In this document: one piece after another, positions 15,541 through 23,857 of the stretch
Numbering within the stretch: position 1 is the stretch's first letter
Layout of the letters: every line of letters starts with the position of its first letter
Assembly: GCA_039819115.1 (NCBI GenBank)
Contig: JBCBST010000039.1
Location: 1-24,581 of the forward strand
Source of the DNA: JBCBST01 sp039819115
GTDB lineage: Bacteria; Bacteroidota; Rhodothermia; Balneolales; Balneolaceae
Length of the DNA stretch: 24,581 bases
Direction of reading: 5' to 3'
Position numbers and translations under genes: made by a program
Notes under the pieces: model-generated
Told to the model about the DNA's origin: nothing
Database searches by the model: none
The model's input: the letters and a program-made list of their open reading frames with translations, nothing else

Positions 15541-16031
15541 GTTTAAAACATTCACCCTCGTTCCGGAGCTTTGCTACGGTACGCTTACGCTAATTTTGAA
15601 TTGATCATTCACCTATCACCCGTCATTCCGGACCAGTCCGCCTTGCCCGCCTGCCGTAGGCATGGCCGGCGGACGCCGATCCGGAATCTTAATCTGAATG
15701 AAGGGCTCGTCCAAAGAATCAGATTCCTGCCTGCGCAGGAATGACTATGAGGCAGGGGCGTATGGCGATACGCCCCTACGGATGTAGTTTGGTATTGTAT
15801 GATCCTCTCCACTTACGCTTGCGCTAGTTTGGGGGGAAGGCGTGTTTATCTACGCTTTTTTTACCTCAACGCTGTCATTTCGAAGGAGTCCGCCAACTGA
15901 CGGACGATTAGAGAAATATCACTTTATAAATCCATCAGGGTCTGGACTATGGTTTGGATTCCTCATGTCTAGGTTGCATACAAGGTGATATCCCTGCCTG
16001 CCGGCAGGCAGGTTTCGATTCATCCGCCAGT
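15541..16031. repeat. repeat cluster between the lipoprotein and the second cassette
   Basis: No gene is seen. In order: a degenerate family C hairpin (15561-15582) with its GCTTACGCTAATTTTG flank; family A (from 15621) with CCGATCCGGAATC and the ATTCCTGCCTGCGCAGGAAT hairpin to about 15744; family B, where AGGGGCGTAT (15754-15763) and ATACGCCCCT (15768-15777) form a 10-bp stem with loop GGCG; then a GTCATTTCGAAGGAG...GAGAAAT element of a kind common in Bacteroidota genomes; and the perfect palindrome CCTGCCTGCCGGCAGGCAGG at 15993-16012, also found at 21813. Confidence 0.8.
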
Positions 16032-16312
16032 CGGCGGACAGGATGACAAGGTTGGGTGTTTGTGCTGAAGAGGGTACACCACACAATTCTTTCCCTTCTA
16101 CACGCACAAGCGAGCCCCGGCCGGGTAAGCCATTACGAGGGCTCTGGAATCTCCCTAAAAACTAAGAGCAGTCTTTAAAGGCCAGTAACCGCATTCTTCT
16201 CTCAAAATGAATGTCGGTTTTGTTATAGATGTCGGTTTTTTTATGGCGGAAATAAGTTAGTGTATGGCGGAATTGAACTGACAGGTACGTGCAAATAGGA
16301 GATACCTTTACA
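16032..16312 (+). promoter_or_regulatory. duplicated upstream cassette, copy 2 (before the DUF285 surface protein)
   Basis: Homologue of 11755-12035. Its four heptamers are ATGTCGG at 16211 and 16229 and ATGGCGG at 16243 and 16264, again spaced 18, 14 and 21. The first two differ from copy 1 by the same G to T change, so the two sites changed together, while spacing was kept. This looks like selection on a protein-binding array, or gene conversion between the first two sites. It lies about 240 bases before the start codon, against about 350 in copy 1. Confidence 0.65.
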
Positions 16313-16510
16313 CCGGGATCACAGTGCAAACCCATGTGGTGCTCATTCATTTCTTAACCCTTAATCCCAACACTTCAAATTATTACATCCTTGTCATCCT
16401 GATCTGTCTGCCTCAGGCGTCAGCTATCACACCACACCTGTGGTAATGAGACCGGCCAGTGGGTGCGACCACCCGATTGACTCTCATTATTAACGATCAA
16501 TACAATAACC
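16313..16510 (+). other. leader before the DUF285 gene
   Basis: Unlike the leader of the lipoprotein gene except for its last 25 bases (ATTATTAACGATCAATACAAT...). It includes a GTCATCCTGATC repeat fragment and a short hairpin, ACCACA/TGTGGT at 16431-16444. No coding sequence is supported. Confidence 0.4.
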
Positions 16511-18922
16511 ATGAAAATAGTATACCATACATTATTACATACCAGCCGGGTTCTTGGAGCCCCAGCTGTATTCCTTTTACTGCTACTAGCAATAACCACC
16601 ACTACCCATGCCCAGGAGCGTCCCTTCATCACCACCTGGAGCGATGACGTAGATGAAGAAGGAATACCGATTACCATCCGACTGGATGGAGCATTTACCT
16701 ATGATTTTGAATACACCTTGAAAGATGCGCAGGGCAGCATTGTGAAAAGTGACCGTCATACCTCGGGAGATGGGGATTTTGTGATCACTCTGCCAGTGCG
16801 TGGTGCCACCTATACCCTGGAAATAACGGGGGCCTTCCCCCGCTTGTTTGACTATCCGAAAGATCGGCTGCTGGACGTAAATCAATGGGGAGACATCGCC
16901 TGGGGCAGCATGAGGGAGAGCTTTCAGGACTGGCCGGGTGAGGAATTCAGCGCCGCCGATGCTCCCGACCTGAGTGGGGTGAGGGATATGAGCGGGATGT
17001 TTAGTTACTATAATATCGATGAATTTACCTTCAACGGGGACCTGAGTAGCTGGGATGTGAGCAACGTGACGGATATGACTTATATGTTTCTTAATGCGGA
17101 ATCCTTCAATGGGGACGTCCGCAGTTGGGACGTGAGCAACGTAACGGATATGGAGGGGATGTTTTACAGTGCGAGTGCCTTTAATGGAAACCTGAGTAGC
17201 TGGGATGTGAGCAACGTGACGAATATGCAGTTTATGTTTTATAATGCGAGAGCCTTTAATGGAAACCTGGGCAGTTGGGATATAAGCAGCGTGACGAACA
17301 TGATCGAGATGCTGGACATCTCGGGTTTGTCCCCGGCCAGTTACGATTCCCTGCTCATTGGCTGGGCGGGGCAGCAGGTGCAGCAGAATGTGGAGCTGGG
17401 TGCGCGGGGCCTGGCCTTCTGCGAGGGTAGAGCCGCCCGGGAGGTGCTCACCAGCGCCCCCAATAACTGGCAGATCGCCGATGAGGGCAGGGGCATTGCA
17501 TGTCCGTTTAACGAAGCCGTATCCTTTATCACCACCTGGCAAGCCACCGAAGCCGATCGGCAGATTCGGATCCCATTGGATGGACGGCAGGCCTACGACT
17601 TCCTGTTCGAATGGAGAGATGACCGGGACTCGGTGGTGGCTTCAGGCCATCGTACCTCAGGCACTTGGGTTACTACGCTGCCTGATGCAGGGGTGTATAC
17701 GTTAATGATTGACGGTGCGTTCCCCCGGTTTGCCGGGTATGATAAAGCGCAGCTCCTGGATGTGAATCAGTGGGGAAAAATTGCCTGGAAAAGCATGCAG
17801 AACAGCTTTGGGAATTGGTCGGGAACCGGGTTCAGCGCCACTGATGTCCCGGATTTGAGTGAGGTGATTCATATGGGCGGTGCCTTCCAGCGGACGAGTA
17901 ATTTTACCGGGGGGGACCTGGACCGCTGGGACGTGAGTGAGGTCATAAATATGGAATTCATGTTCGACGGGGCTGTCTCCTTCAATGACGATATCTCGGG
18001 CTGGGATGTAAGTAACGTGACGACGATGGAGGCCATGTTCCGCGATGCGAAAGCGTTTGACCAGAACCTGGGGGGATGGAACATAGGCAGGGTAGAGAAC
18101 ATGAATGCCATGCTGCGGAATACCGCCCTTTCCATAGCTCATTACGACTCCCTGCTCATTGGCTGGGAACGGCAGGAGGTGCGACCAAATGTACCCTTTG
18201 GGGCATTTGGGCTGTTGTATTGCGAGGGTGAGGAGGCGCGAAACCGGTTGACGAGCGCACCGAACAACTGGAGCATGGTGGATAGAGGTCAGCGATGTGT
18301 GGATGATCCCTCGGCCTTATTCATTACCACCTGGCAGACCACCGAGAATAACCAGACGATTCGTATTCCCCTGGACACCGCATTTACCTATAATTTTGAC
18401 TATGTGTGGAGAAATGCCCGGAGTGGATCGGTACAGGAAGGGAGCCACACCTCGGAGGATGGAGATTTCAGAATCACCTTGTCAGCCGAGGGCACCTACC
18501 TTCTGGAGATTACAGGAGCTTTCCCCCGCTTTGTTGGCTACCCGAAGGCCCGGCTTCAGGATGTAAACCAGTGGGGAAACATCGCCTGGGGCAGTATGAG
18601 GGAGAGCTTTGAAGACTGGCCGGGAGAGAGATTCAGCGCCGCCGATACCCCTGACTTGAGTGAGGTAACGGATATGAGAGCTATGTTTGACGATGCATCA
18701 TCCTTCAACGGAGATGTAAGTAACTGGGACGTGAGTAACGTGACGGATATGAGAGAGATATTTCGTGATGCGAGTTCCTTCAATGGAGATATAAGTAGCT
18801 GGGATGTGAGCAACGTGACGAATATGGGCAGCATGTTTTCTAGTGCGAGTTCCTTCAATGGAGATATAAGTAGCTGGGATGTGAGCAACGTGACGAATAT
18901 GGGCAGCATGTTTTCTAGTGCG
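16511..18922 (+). CDS. BspA-type DUF285 repeat surface protein, 5' part (interrupted by assembly gap)
   Basis: The start is fixed by a good signal peptide (APAVFLLLLLAITTTTHAQ). Then come three large modules starting at about 16622, 17519 and 18316. Each begins with FITTW.. and a beta-sandwich-like segment (RIPLD..F.Y.F.Y.W, ITGAFPRF..YPK..L.DVNQWG.IAW.SM..SF..W), continues with 25-residue DUF285 repeats (FNGDLSSWDVSNVTDMTYMF; PF03382, BspA-like) and, in modules 1 and 2, closes with a SYDSLLIGW and FCEG..AR..L...W....C segment holding two Cys, probably a disulfide. Proteins with these repeats are cell-surface and often adhesive. Near the gap the 75-base repeats are almost identical at the DNA level. 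The gene continues after the Ns as the next entry. Confidence 0.9.
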
Positions 18923-19019
18923 NNNNNNNNNNNNNNNNNNNNNNNNNNNNNNNNNNNNNNNNNNNNNNNNNNNNNNNNNNNNNNNNNNNNNNNNNNNNNN
19001 NNNNNNNNNNNNNNNNNNN
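18923..19019. other. assembly gap (97 N) within DUF285 repeats
   Basis: The bases before (TTTTCTAGTGCG) and after (CAATGGAGAT) belong to adjacent parts of the same 75-base repeat. A true gap should be 8 + 75n bases (8, 83, 158...). A length of 97 breaks the reading frame and fits none of these, so it is an estimate, most simply for one missing repeat (83). Confidence 0.9.
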
Positions 19020-19020
19020 C

Positions 19021-21603
19021 AATGGAGATATAAGTAGCTGGGATGTGAGCAACGTGACGAATATGGGCAGCATGTTTTCTAGTGCGAGTTCCTTCAACGG
19101 GGATGTAAGTAGCTGGGACGTGAGCAACGTGACGAATATGAGCAGGATGTTCTCAGGCGCAGAAGCTTTTAATGGCGAAGTGAGCCGTTGGGACGTGAGC
19201 AATGTGACGAATATGAGCAGGATGTTCTCAGGCGCAGAAGCTTTTAATGGTGAAGTGAGCCGTTGGGACGTGAGCAGCGTGACGGATATGTTGGGGATGT
19301 TTTCTAGTGTGAGTTCCTTCAACCAGGATCTGAGCAGCTGGGATGTGAGCGGGGTGACGAATATGTCGTTTATGTTTCGTAATGCAACATCCTTCAATCA
19401 GCCGCTGAACAATTGGGATGTAAGTAGCGTGACGAATATGTTCAGGATGTTTCATCAGGCATCCACCTTCAACCAGCCCCTGAACAATTGGGATGTAAGC
19501 AGCGTGAGGGATATGGAAGAGATGTTTCATATTGCAGAACAGTTCAACCAGCCCTTGGACAATTGGGACGTAAGCAGCGTGACGGATATGGAAGAAATGT
19601 TTAATCGTGCAGAGCAGTTTAACCAGCCCCTGAACACCTGGAATATAGGCCAGGTGAGTGATATGACCGGGATGCTTTTCGGGTCGAGACTGTCCCGGTC
19701 GAACTATGACCGTACCCTGATTGGCTGGACCCAGCAGCCGGTGCAGCAAAATGTGGAGCTGGGGGCAGGTGAGCGCACTTTTTGCGCGGGAGAGGAAGCC
19801 CGGAACGTGCTCAGAAGAGAAAAGGACTGGACTATTAAAAACGATGAAAAGGATTGCGGGCCTACATACTCCGCCTTGGTCGCCTTTACCGTGCCCGGGC
19901 AGACCGGACGTACCACATTCAATGATCCCGGAAGAACCGCACGGGCAGAAGTGGAGCCCGGCACCGACCTGAGCGCCCTGGCCCCGGTACTTACGATACC
20001 TCCGGGAGCCACCAGTAGCCCGGGCGTTCGGCAAACCGTAGATTTTACGGTCCCGGTTACCTACACGATAACGGCCCCCAACGGAACTACCACCCAGGAA
20101 TGGACAGTAGAAGTGGTGGAAGAAACGGTTCCGCCACTGCTCATCACCCGGGAGGTGGACGACCCCGGCTACCATATGCTGAGCGCCCCGGCCTCGGGCC
20201 CGCTCTTCGATGAATTGCTGCACGGGTTCTGGACCCAGGGCCTCACCGGAGGCGACAGAGAGGATGGATTCCCCATCCTGTATACCTGGGATGCAGAGAA
20301 CCAAACCTGGGTCGCCATGGGCGATCTGGCCACCGAACCCCTGGTTCCGGGGCAGGGCTTTATGTTTTATGTGTACCCTGACGACAATGGCCCGGGTGTG
20401 CCCGGTGGTACCGAGTTCCCCAAACTCCTGACCAGTGAACGGTTTGTGGAGGACGAAAATGTGGAAATGAATGCCGGAGACATCCCGGCGATAACGGATC
20501 TGGGCGATGGGGCATTTTTCCTGGCGGGTAATCCCTACTGGGAAACTATAGACTGGAATAAACTGGAAAAAACCGGGCTTTCGGAAAGCTTCTATGTGTA
20601 CGATCCGTCCATTAATGGTTACCGGGTCTGTAATAGCGGGAGTATTTTATGTGATGTAACACTGGCTCCCTACCAGGGATTCTTTGTGGAAGGGTTTGGG
20701 GGTGACGGCTCCCTTACCTTTACCGAAGAGGCCATTGTAGACGAAGAACCGGCAGAGGAGGTCTTAGCGAAAACGAACCCGAAGAAGAAGGATACTCAGC
20801 TCGAAGCTCGGATGCTGGGGCTGGTTGCTAATACCGAAGGACGGATCAGTGAGGCCTGGGTGAGTTTTCAGGATGGCGGAAAGCCGGGCCGCGATGTCTA
20901 CGACGGACTAACCCTGGCATCTCTGGATACCACCTACCTGCAGCTGTTTACCCTTACCGAAGAGCACCAGGCACTGACCATTAACGTTCTGCCACCCGAA
21001 CCGGAAAAGGAATATCGTCTGCCTCTGGAGCTGGCCGGTCGGGGCTTCGGAGAAACGGCCGAACTTACCTTCACCGGATTGGAAGCCTTTGAAGGATGGG
21101 ATATTACCCTGGTTGACATCGAAACGGGTCAGGAGTATGACATAACCTCAGGCGATACCCTCACTGTACACATTGAGCCGGGGCAGGTTCCGGCAAAAGC
21201 TAAAGGAAGCCTGGGTACTGCTACTCCTCAGGCCGTCAAAACCAGCACATCCCGCTATGAACTGGTGCTGGTCTCGCCGGGGTATGAAGAAGGAGCAGAT
21301 GGACCCGAACTACCCACCGAGGTGGCCCTGTCCCAGAACTATCCCAATCCCTTTAACCCGGCCACCATTATCAAATACGCCCTGCCAGGCCGGAGCGACG
21401 TACGCCTGGAGGTTTACGATATCGTAGGGCGTAAGGTAGCTACCCTGGTCAATGGCGAACCTCAATCCGCCGGCCGGTATGAGGTCCGTTTTGATGCCTC
21501 AACGTTAGCCAGCGGTATGTACCTCTACCGGTTGGAGACCCTGTCTGCCGGAGGCACGGGCGGAAACAAAATCCTGGTCCGCAAAATGATGCTGATTAAG
21601 TAA
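19021..21603 (+). CDS. BspA-type DUF285 repeat surface protein, 3' part with T9SS sorting domain
   Basis: Continuation of the gene starting at 16511; the shift of frame across the Ns is explained by the wrong gap length. About nine further DUF285 repeats run to about 19670; two consecutive units starting at 19138 and 19213 differ at only about two to three bases. A module end (TLIGWTQQPVQQNVELGAGE, FCAGEEAR, C) follows, then a DUF5018-like domain (about 19870-20125; LAPVLTIPPGA, VPVTYTITAPNG, EWTVEV). Next is a region with YHMLSAP, GQGFMFYVY, FFLAGNPYW and APYQGFFVEGF, similar in plan to the endonuclease protein. The end is a T9SS type A domain (LSQNYPNPFNPATIIKY...LASGMYLYRLE...KMMLIK). It is predicted to be exported by type IX secretion and held on the cell surface; the whole product would be about 1,690 residues. 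Confidence 0.92.
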   Translation, partial: NGDISSWDVSNVTNMGSMFSSASSFNGDVSSWDVSNVTNMSRMFSGAEAFNGEVSRWDVSNVTNMSRMFSGAEAFNGEVSRWDVSSVTDMLGMFSSVSSFNQDLSSWDVSGVTNMSFMFRNATSFNQPLNNWDVSSVTNMFRMFHQASTFNQPLNNWDVSSVRDMEEMFHIAEQFNQPLDNWDVSSVTDMEEMFNRAEQFNQPLNTWNIGQVSDMTGMLFGSRLSRSNYDRTLIGWTQQPVQQNVELGAGERTFCAGEEARNVLRREKDWTIKNDEKDCGPTYSALVAFTVPGQTGRTTFNDPGRTARAEVEPGTDLSALAPVLTIPPGATSSPGVRQTVDFTVPVTYTITAPNGTTTQEWTVEVVEETVPPLLITREVDDPGYHMLSAPASGPLFDELLHGFWTQGLTGGDREDGFPILYTWDAENQTWVAMGDLATEPLVPGQGFMFYVYPDDNGPGVPGGTEFPKLLTSERFVEDENVEMNAGDIPAITDLGDGAFFLAGNPYWETIDWNKLEKTGLSESFYVYDPSINGYRVCNSGSILCDVTLAPYQGFFVEGFGGDGSLTFTEEAIVDEEPAEEVLAKTNPKKKDTQLEARMLGLVANTEGRISEAWVSFQDGGKPGRDVYDGLTLASLDTTYLQLFTLTEEHQALTINVLPPEPEKEYRLPLELAGRGFGETAELTFTGLEAFEGWDITLVDIETGQEYDITSGDTLTVHIEPGQVPAKAKGSLGTATPQAVKTSTSRYELVLVSPGYEEGADGPELPTEVALSQNYPNPFNPATIIKYALPGRSDVRLEVYDIVGRKVATLVNGEPQSAGRYEVRFDASTLASGMYLYRLETLSAGGTGGNKILVRKMMLIK

Positions 21604-21962
21604 TCCTGAAAAGTAAGCCGAAATAAGTAACCGAAAGTACCCATATGGCTGGGGATGACACCCCGGTCATCTTTTTATCCCGTACCGTAGCTCTGCTATG
21701 GTACGTCTGGTATTAAGAGCTTCCGTTACGTAGCGGAGCTACGTAACGAGGAGAAGAAATTGAATATAAGCTGTCATCCTGAATCCCCTGAGCATAGTCG
21801 AAGGGGATGAAGCCTGCCTGCCGGCAGGCAGGGATATCAAACACTGAACTACCCGCTGATGCGCCATTTGATACCCTTCTCCGCCTCTTGTCATCCTGAC
21901 CCGTCAGCCGACGGACAGTATGACAAGATTGATGCAACAACAATTTAAGGCAGGCAGCATTC
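21604..21962. repeat. repeat cluster between the DUF285 gene and higA
   Basis: No gene is seen, and no HigB toxin. Elements: family C hairpin (TACCGTAGC...GCTATGGTA, 21683-21703); a strong 11-bp stem CGTTACGTAGC/GCTACGTAACG at 21724-21748; a CATCCTGAATCCCC...AAGGGGATGA hairpin about 21776-21810; the CCTGCCTGCC palindrome at 21813-21832; family D (GATATCAAAC...CATTTGATACCCTTC) at 21833-21879; and a CATCCTGACCCGTCAGCCGACGG fragment near 21894. Confidence 0.8.
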
Positions 21963-22331
21963 ATGCAGATTAAACCCATACATACCGAAAAGGATCATCA
22001 AAAAGCACTAGATCGTATTGAAGAAATTTTCGATGCTACTTCCGGAAGTGAAGCAGGTGACGAGTTAGAAGTATTGGGAATTTTAGTGGATGAATATGAA
22101 AAGAAGCATTTCCCGATTGAAAGGCCGAAACCTGTAGAAGCCATTAGATTTCGAATGGATCAATTGGGAATGAAGCAAAAAGACTTAGCAAAAATTTTAG
22201 GATCAAAATCACGAGCCAGCGAAATACTTTCAGGTAAACGCTCCCTTTCTCTTGGTCATATTAAGTTGTTATACAAAAAACTTGGAATCCCAGCTGAAGT
22301 ATTAATCCAGGAACCAAAACCGGTTACCTAA
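21963..22331 (+). CDS. higA: HigA-family antitoxin, apparently without its toxin
   Basis: 122 residues matching the long HigA type (COG5499): HTEKDHQKALDRIEEIFDA at the N-terminus, GDELEVLGILVDEYEKKHFPI, the PVEAIRFRMDQLGMKQKDLAKILGSKSRASEILSGKRSLSL helix-turn-helix (about 58-98), and KKLGIPAEVLI. Such proteins bind DNA and neutralise a HigB ribonuclease normally coded just upstream. Here the 359 bases upstream and the 404 bases downstream contain only repeats, so it is an orphan: either a leftover of a toxin-antitoxin locus or a stand-alone regulator. The gene is less GC-rich than its neighbours, in keeping with transfer. The ORF itself is intact. Confidence 0.9.
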   Translation: MQIKPIHTEKDHQKALDRIEEIFDATSGSEAGDELEVLGILVDEYEKKHFPIERPKPVEAIRFRMDQLGMKQKDLAKILGSKSRASEILSGKRSLSLGHIKLLYKKLGIPAEVLIQEPKPVT

Positions 22332-22735
22332 CAACAAAAAAATCCGATCTATACAAAGATCCTGATCCGCCGGCTGGCGGACAGGATGACGAGATTGGAT
22401 GGTTGTTCGGAAATAGGAATGTCGAAAGGAATGACTATGAGGTAGGGGCGTATAGCCATACGCCCCTACGGATTTGGTTTGGTGTCGTATGATTTCCTCT
22501 GTGTTCTTTCTTTGCTGTCATCCTGAGCCTGCCTGTCGCTAGACAGGTAGTAACGAAGGATATCAAATTCTGAACTACCCGCTGATGCGCCATTTGATAC
22601 CCTTCGCTGATCCTGAATTGCTTTTACCGAAACCGGGGAGCTCAGGGTGACAGCAGTGATTTTTTATCAATCCCCAACTGACTCTTACGCCTGTAAAACA
22701 AACCCTCTTTTCGATACGCATCTTAATTCGAAGTC
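22332..22735. repeat. repeat cluster between higA and the SGNH hydrolase
   Basis: No gene is seen. Elements: a TCCGCC/GGCGGA hairpin with ACAGGATGAC (about 22366-22390); family B with a perfect 12-bp stem, GTAGGGGCGTAT at 22442-22453 and ATACGCCCCTAC at 22458-22469; a GTCATCCTGAGCC element with CCTGTC/GACAGG arms (about 22517-22558); and family D at 22559-22605, nearly identical to the copy at 21833. The stretch GTGTTCTTTCTTTGCTGTCATCC after family B also recurs at about 24138. Confidence 0.8.
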
Positions 22736-23857
22736 ATGCTATCTTCACTCAAGCATTCCGCCTCGTACATGAACAAACTCCTCACCATTCTAAAGCTATC
22801 GTCCCTCGTACTGGTCAGTACGGTGGTAACCCTGTTACTGGGAGAATGGATGGTACAACGTATCATACCCCAGAACCGGTTGGTTACGTGGATTGAAATG
22901 CATGAAACCGGTTTTGTAATGAACCAGTCGGGGAACATCTCATTCCAGGAACTCGGAGATCGAAAAGCAGAATACCGATTTAACCCACAGCGATTGCGCG
23001 GTGGAAGTATAGAACCGGATCGGGTGAATATCTTAACGATTGGAGATTCGTTCACCTTCGGTCTTCTGCTTAATGAGGAGGATACCTACGTTAACCGCCT
23101 TCAGCAAAAAGCGGATGTGTTATATCCGGATTCCCTTCAGTTTCTAAATGGCGGGATAGGGGGTTCGGGACTTGCGGATTGGCCTGCCTGGCTTGAAGAA
23201 TTCGGCAGAGATGCAGACCCGGATTACCTGGTGTATTTCATGAATTATGACGACATAAACCGGGCACTCTCTAAAAATCTGCATGTGTTTGACCCGTCCA
23301 GTTCCGACTCATTGATAAAATCTCAACGATGGAAACCAAGACCCATATTACCTTACCTCGCACAAAAAAACTGGTATAGATGGGTTCAGGAGCATTCCGA
23401 TCTTGGGAATATCATTGTACGGTTGCTGTGGAGGAATGTATACTTCGAGGATATCACCCGTTCTTTTGATCCATCCAAAAGTACGGTGCGTGTCCCGGAA
23501 CCGGACTCCTTTTCGGAAGAGTCAGATTATGCCATCCATCTTGGGAATGCCATTTTGAATACCATGGACAGCTGGTGCGCTCGCAACGGATGTGAGTTTA
23601 TAGTAATCACCACCGGTTTTTTTGAAGAAGAAAACATGTCGCTGTATGATCAAAAGTTCTATCGTTGGTATCAACAAAACAGGGTGTCTCAACCCGGTGA
23701 GCGGTATTTTGATAACACTCCTTGTGTGGAATCCAACGCTGTGTCAGGTTTGGACGAATTAATCATTCCCGAAGACACGCACCCCAATGAGAAAGGGGCT
23801 CAGGTTATTGCCGATTGTACCTGGGATCAGCTCAAGAGCATATTCGATGGGAGGTAG
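22736..23857 (+). CDS. membrane-anchored SGNH/GDSL-family hydrolase
   Basis: 373 residues with an N-terminal signal-anchor (LLTILKLSSLVLVSTVVTLLLGEWMV, about 15-40) and an SGNH domain: block I ILTIGDSFTFG with the nucleophile Ser105, block II NGGIGGSG (about 138-145), block III-like FMNYDD with Asn170, and block V PEDTHPNEKG with Asp347 and His349. The active site would face the periplasm. The substrate is unknown; related proteins esterify or de-esterify surface polysaccharides or lipids, and AlgX/DltD-like acyl transfer is also possible. An ATG at 22769 (MNKLLTILK) is an alternative start just before the anchor and may be the real one. The gene is alone between two repeat clusters. Confidence 0.87.
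   Translation: MLSSLKHSASYMNKLLTILKLSSLVLVSTVVTLLLGEWMVQRIIPQNRLVTWIEMHETGFVMNQSGNISFQELGDRKAEYRFNPQRLRGGSIEPDRVNILTIGDSFTFGLLLNEEDTYVNRLQQKADVLYPDSLQFLNGGIGGSGLADWPAWLEEFGRDADPDYLVYFMNYDDINRALSKNLHVFDPSSSDSLIKSQRWKPRPILPYLAQKNWYRWVQEHSDLGNIIVRLLWRNVYFEDITRSFDPSKSTVRVPEPDSFSEESDYAIHLGNAILNTMDSWCARNGCEFIVITTGFFEEENMSLYDQKFYRWYQQNRVSQPGERYFDNTPCVESNAVSGLDELIIPEDTHPNEKGAQVIADCTWDQLKSIFDGR

Noticed and set aside
19045..21603. Separate gene starting at 19045
   Set aside because: The start methionine is inside a DUF285 repeat and there is no signal peptide; it is the continuation of the gene at 16511 after a gap of wrong length.
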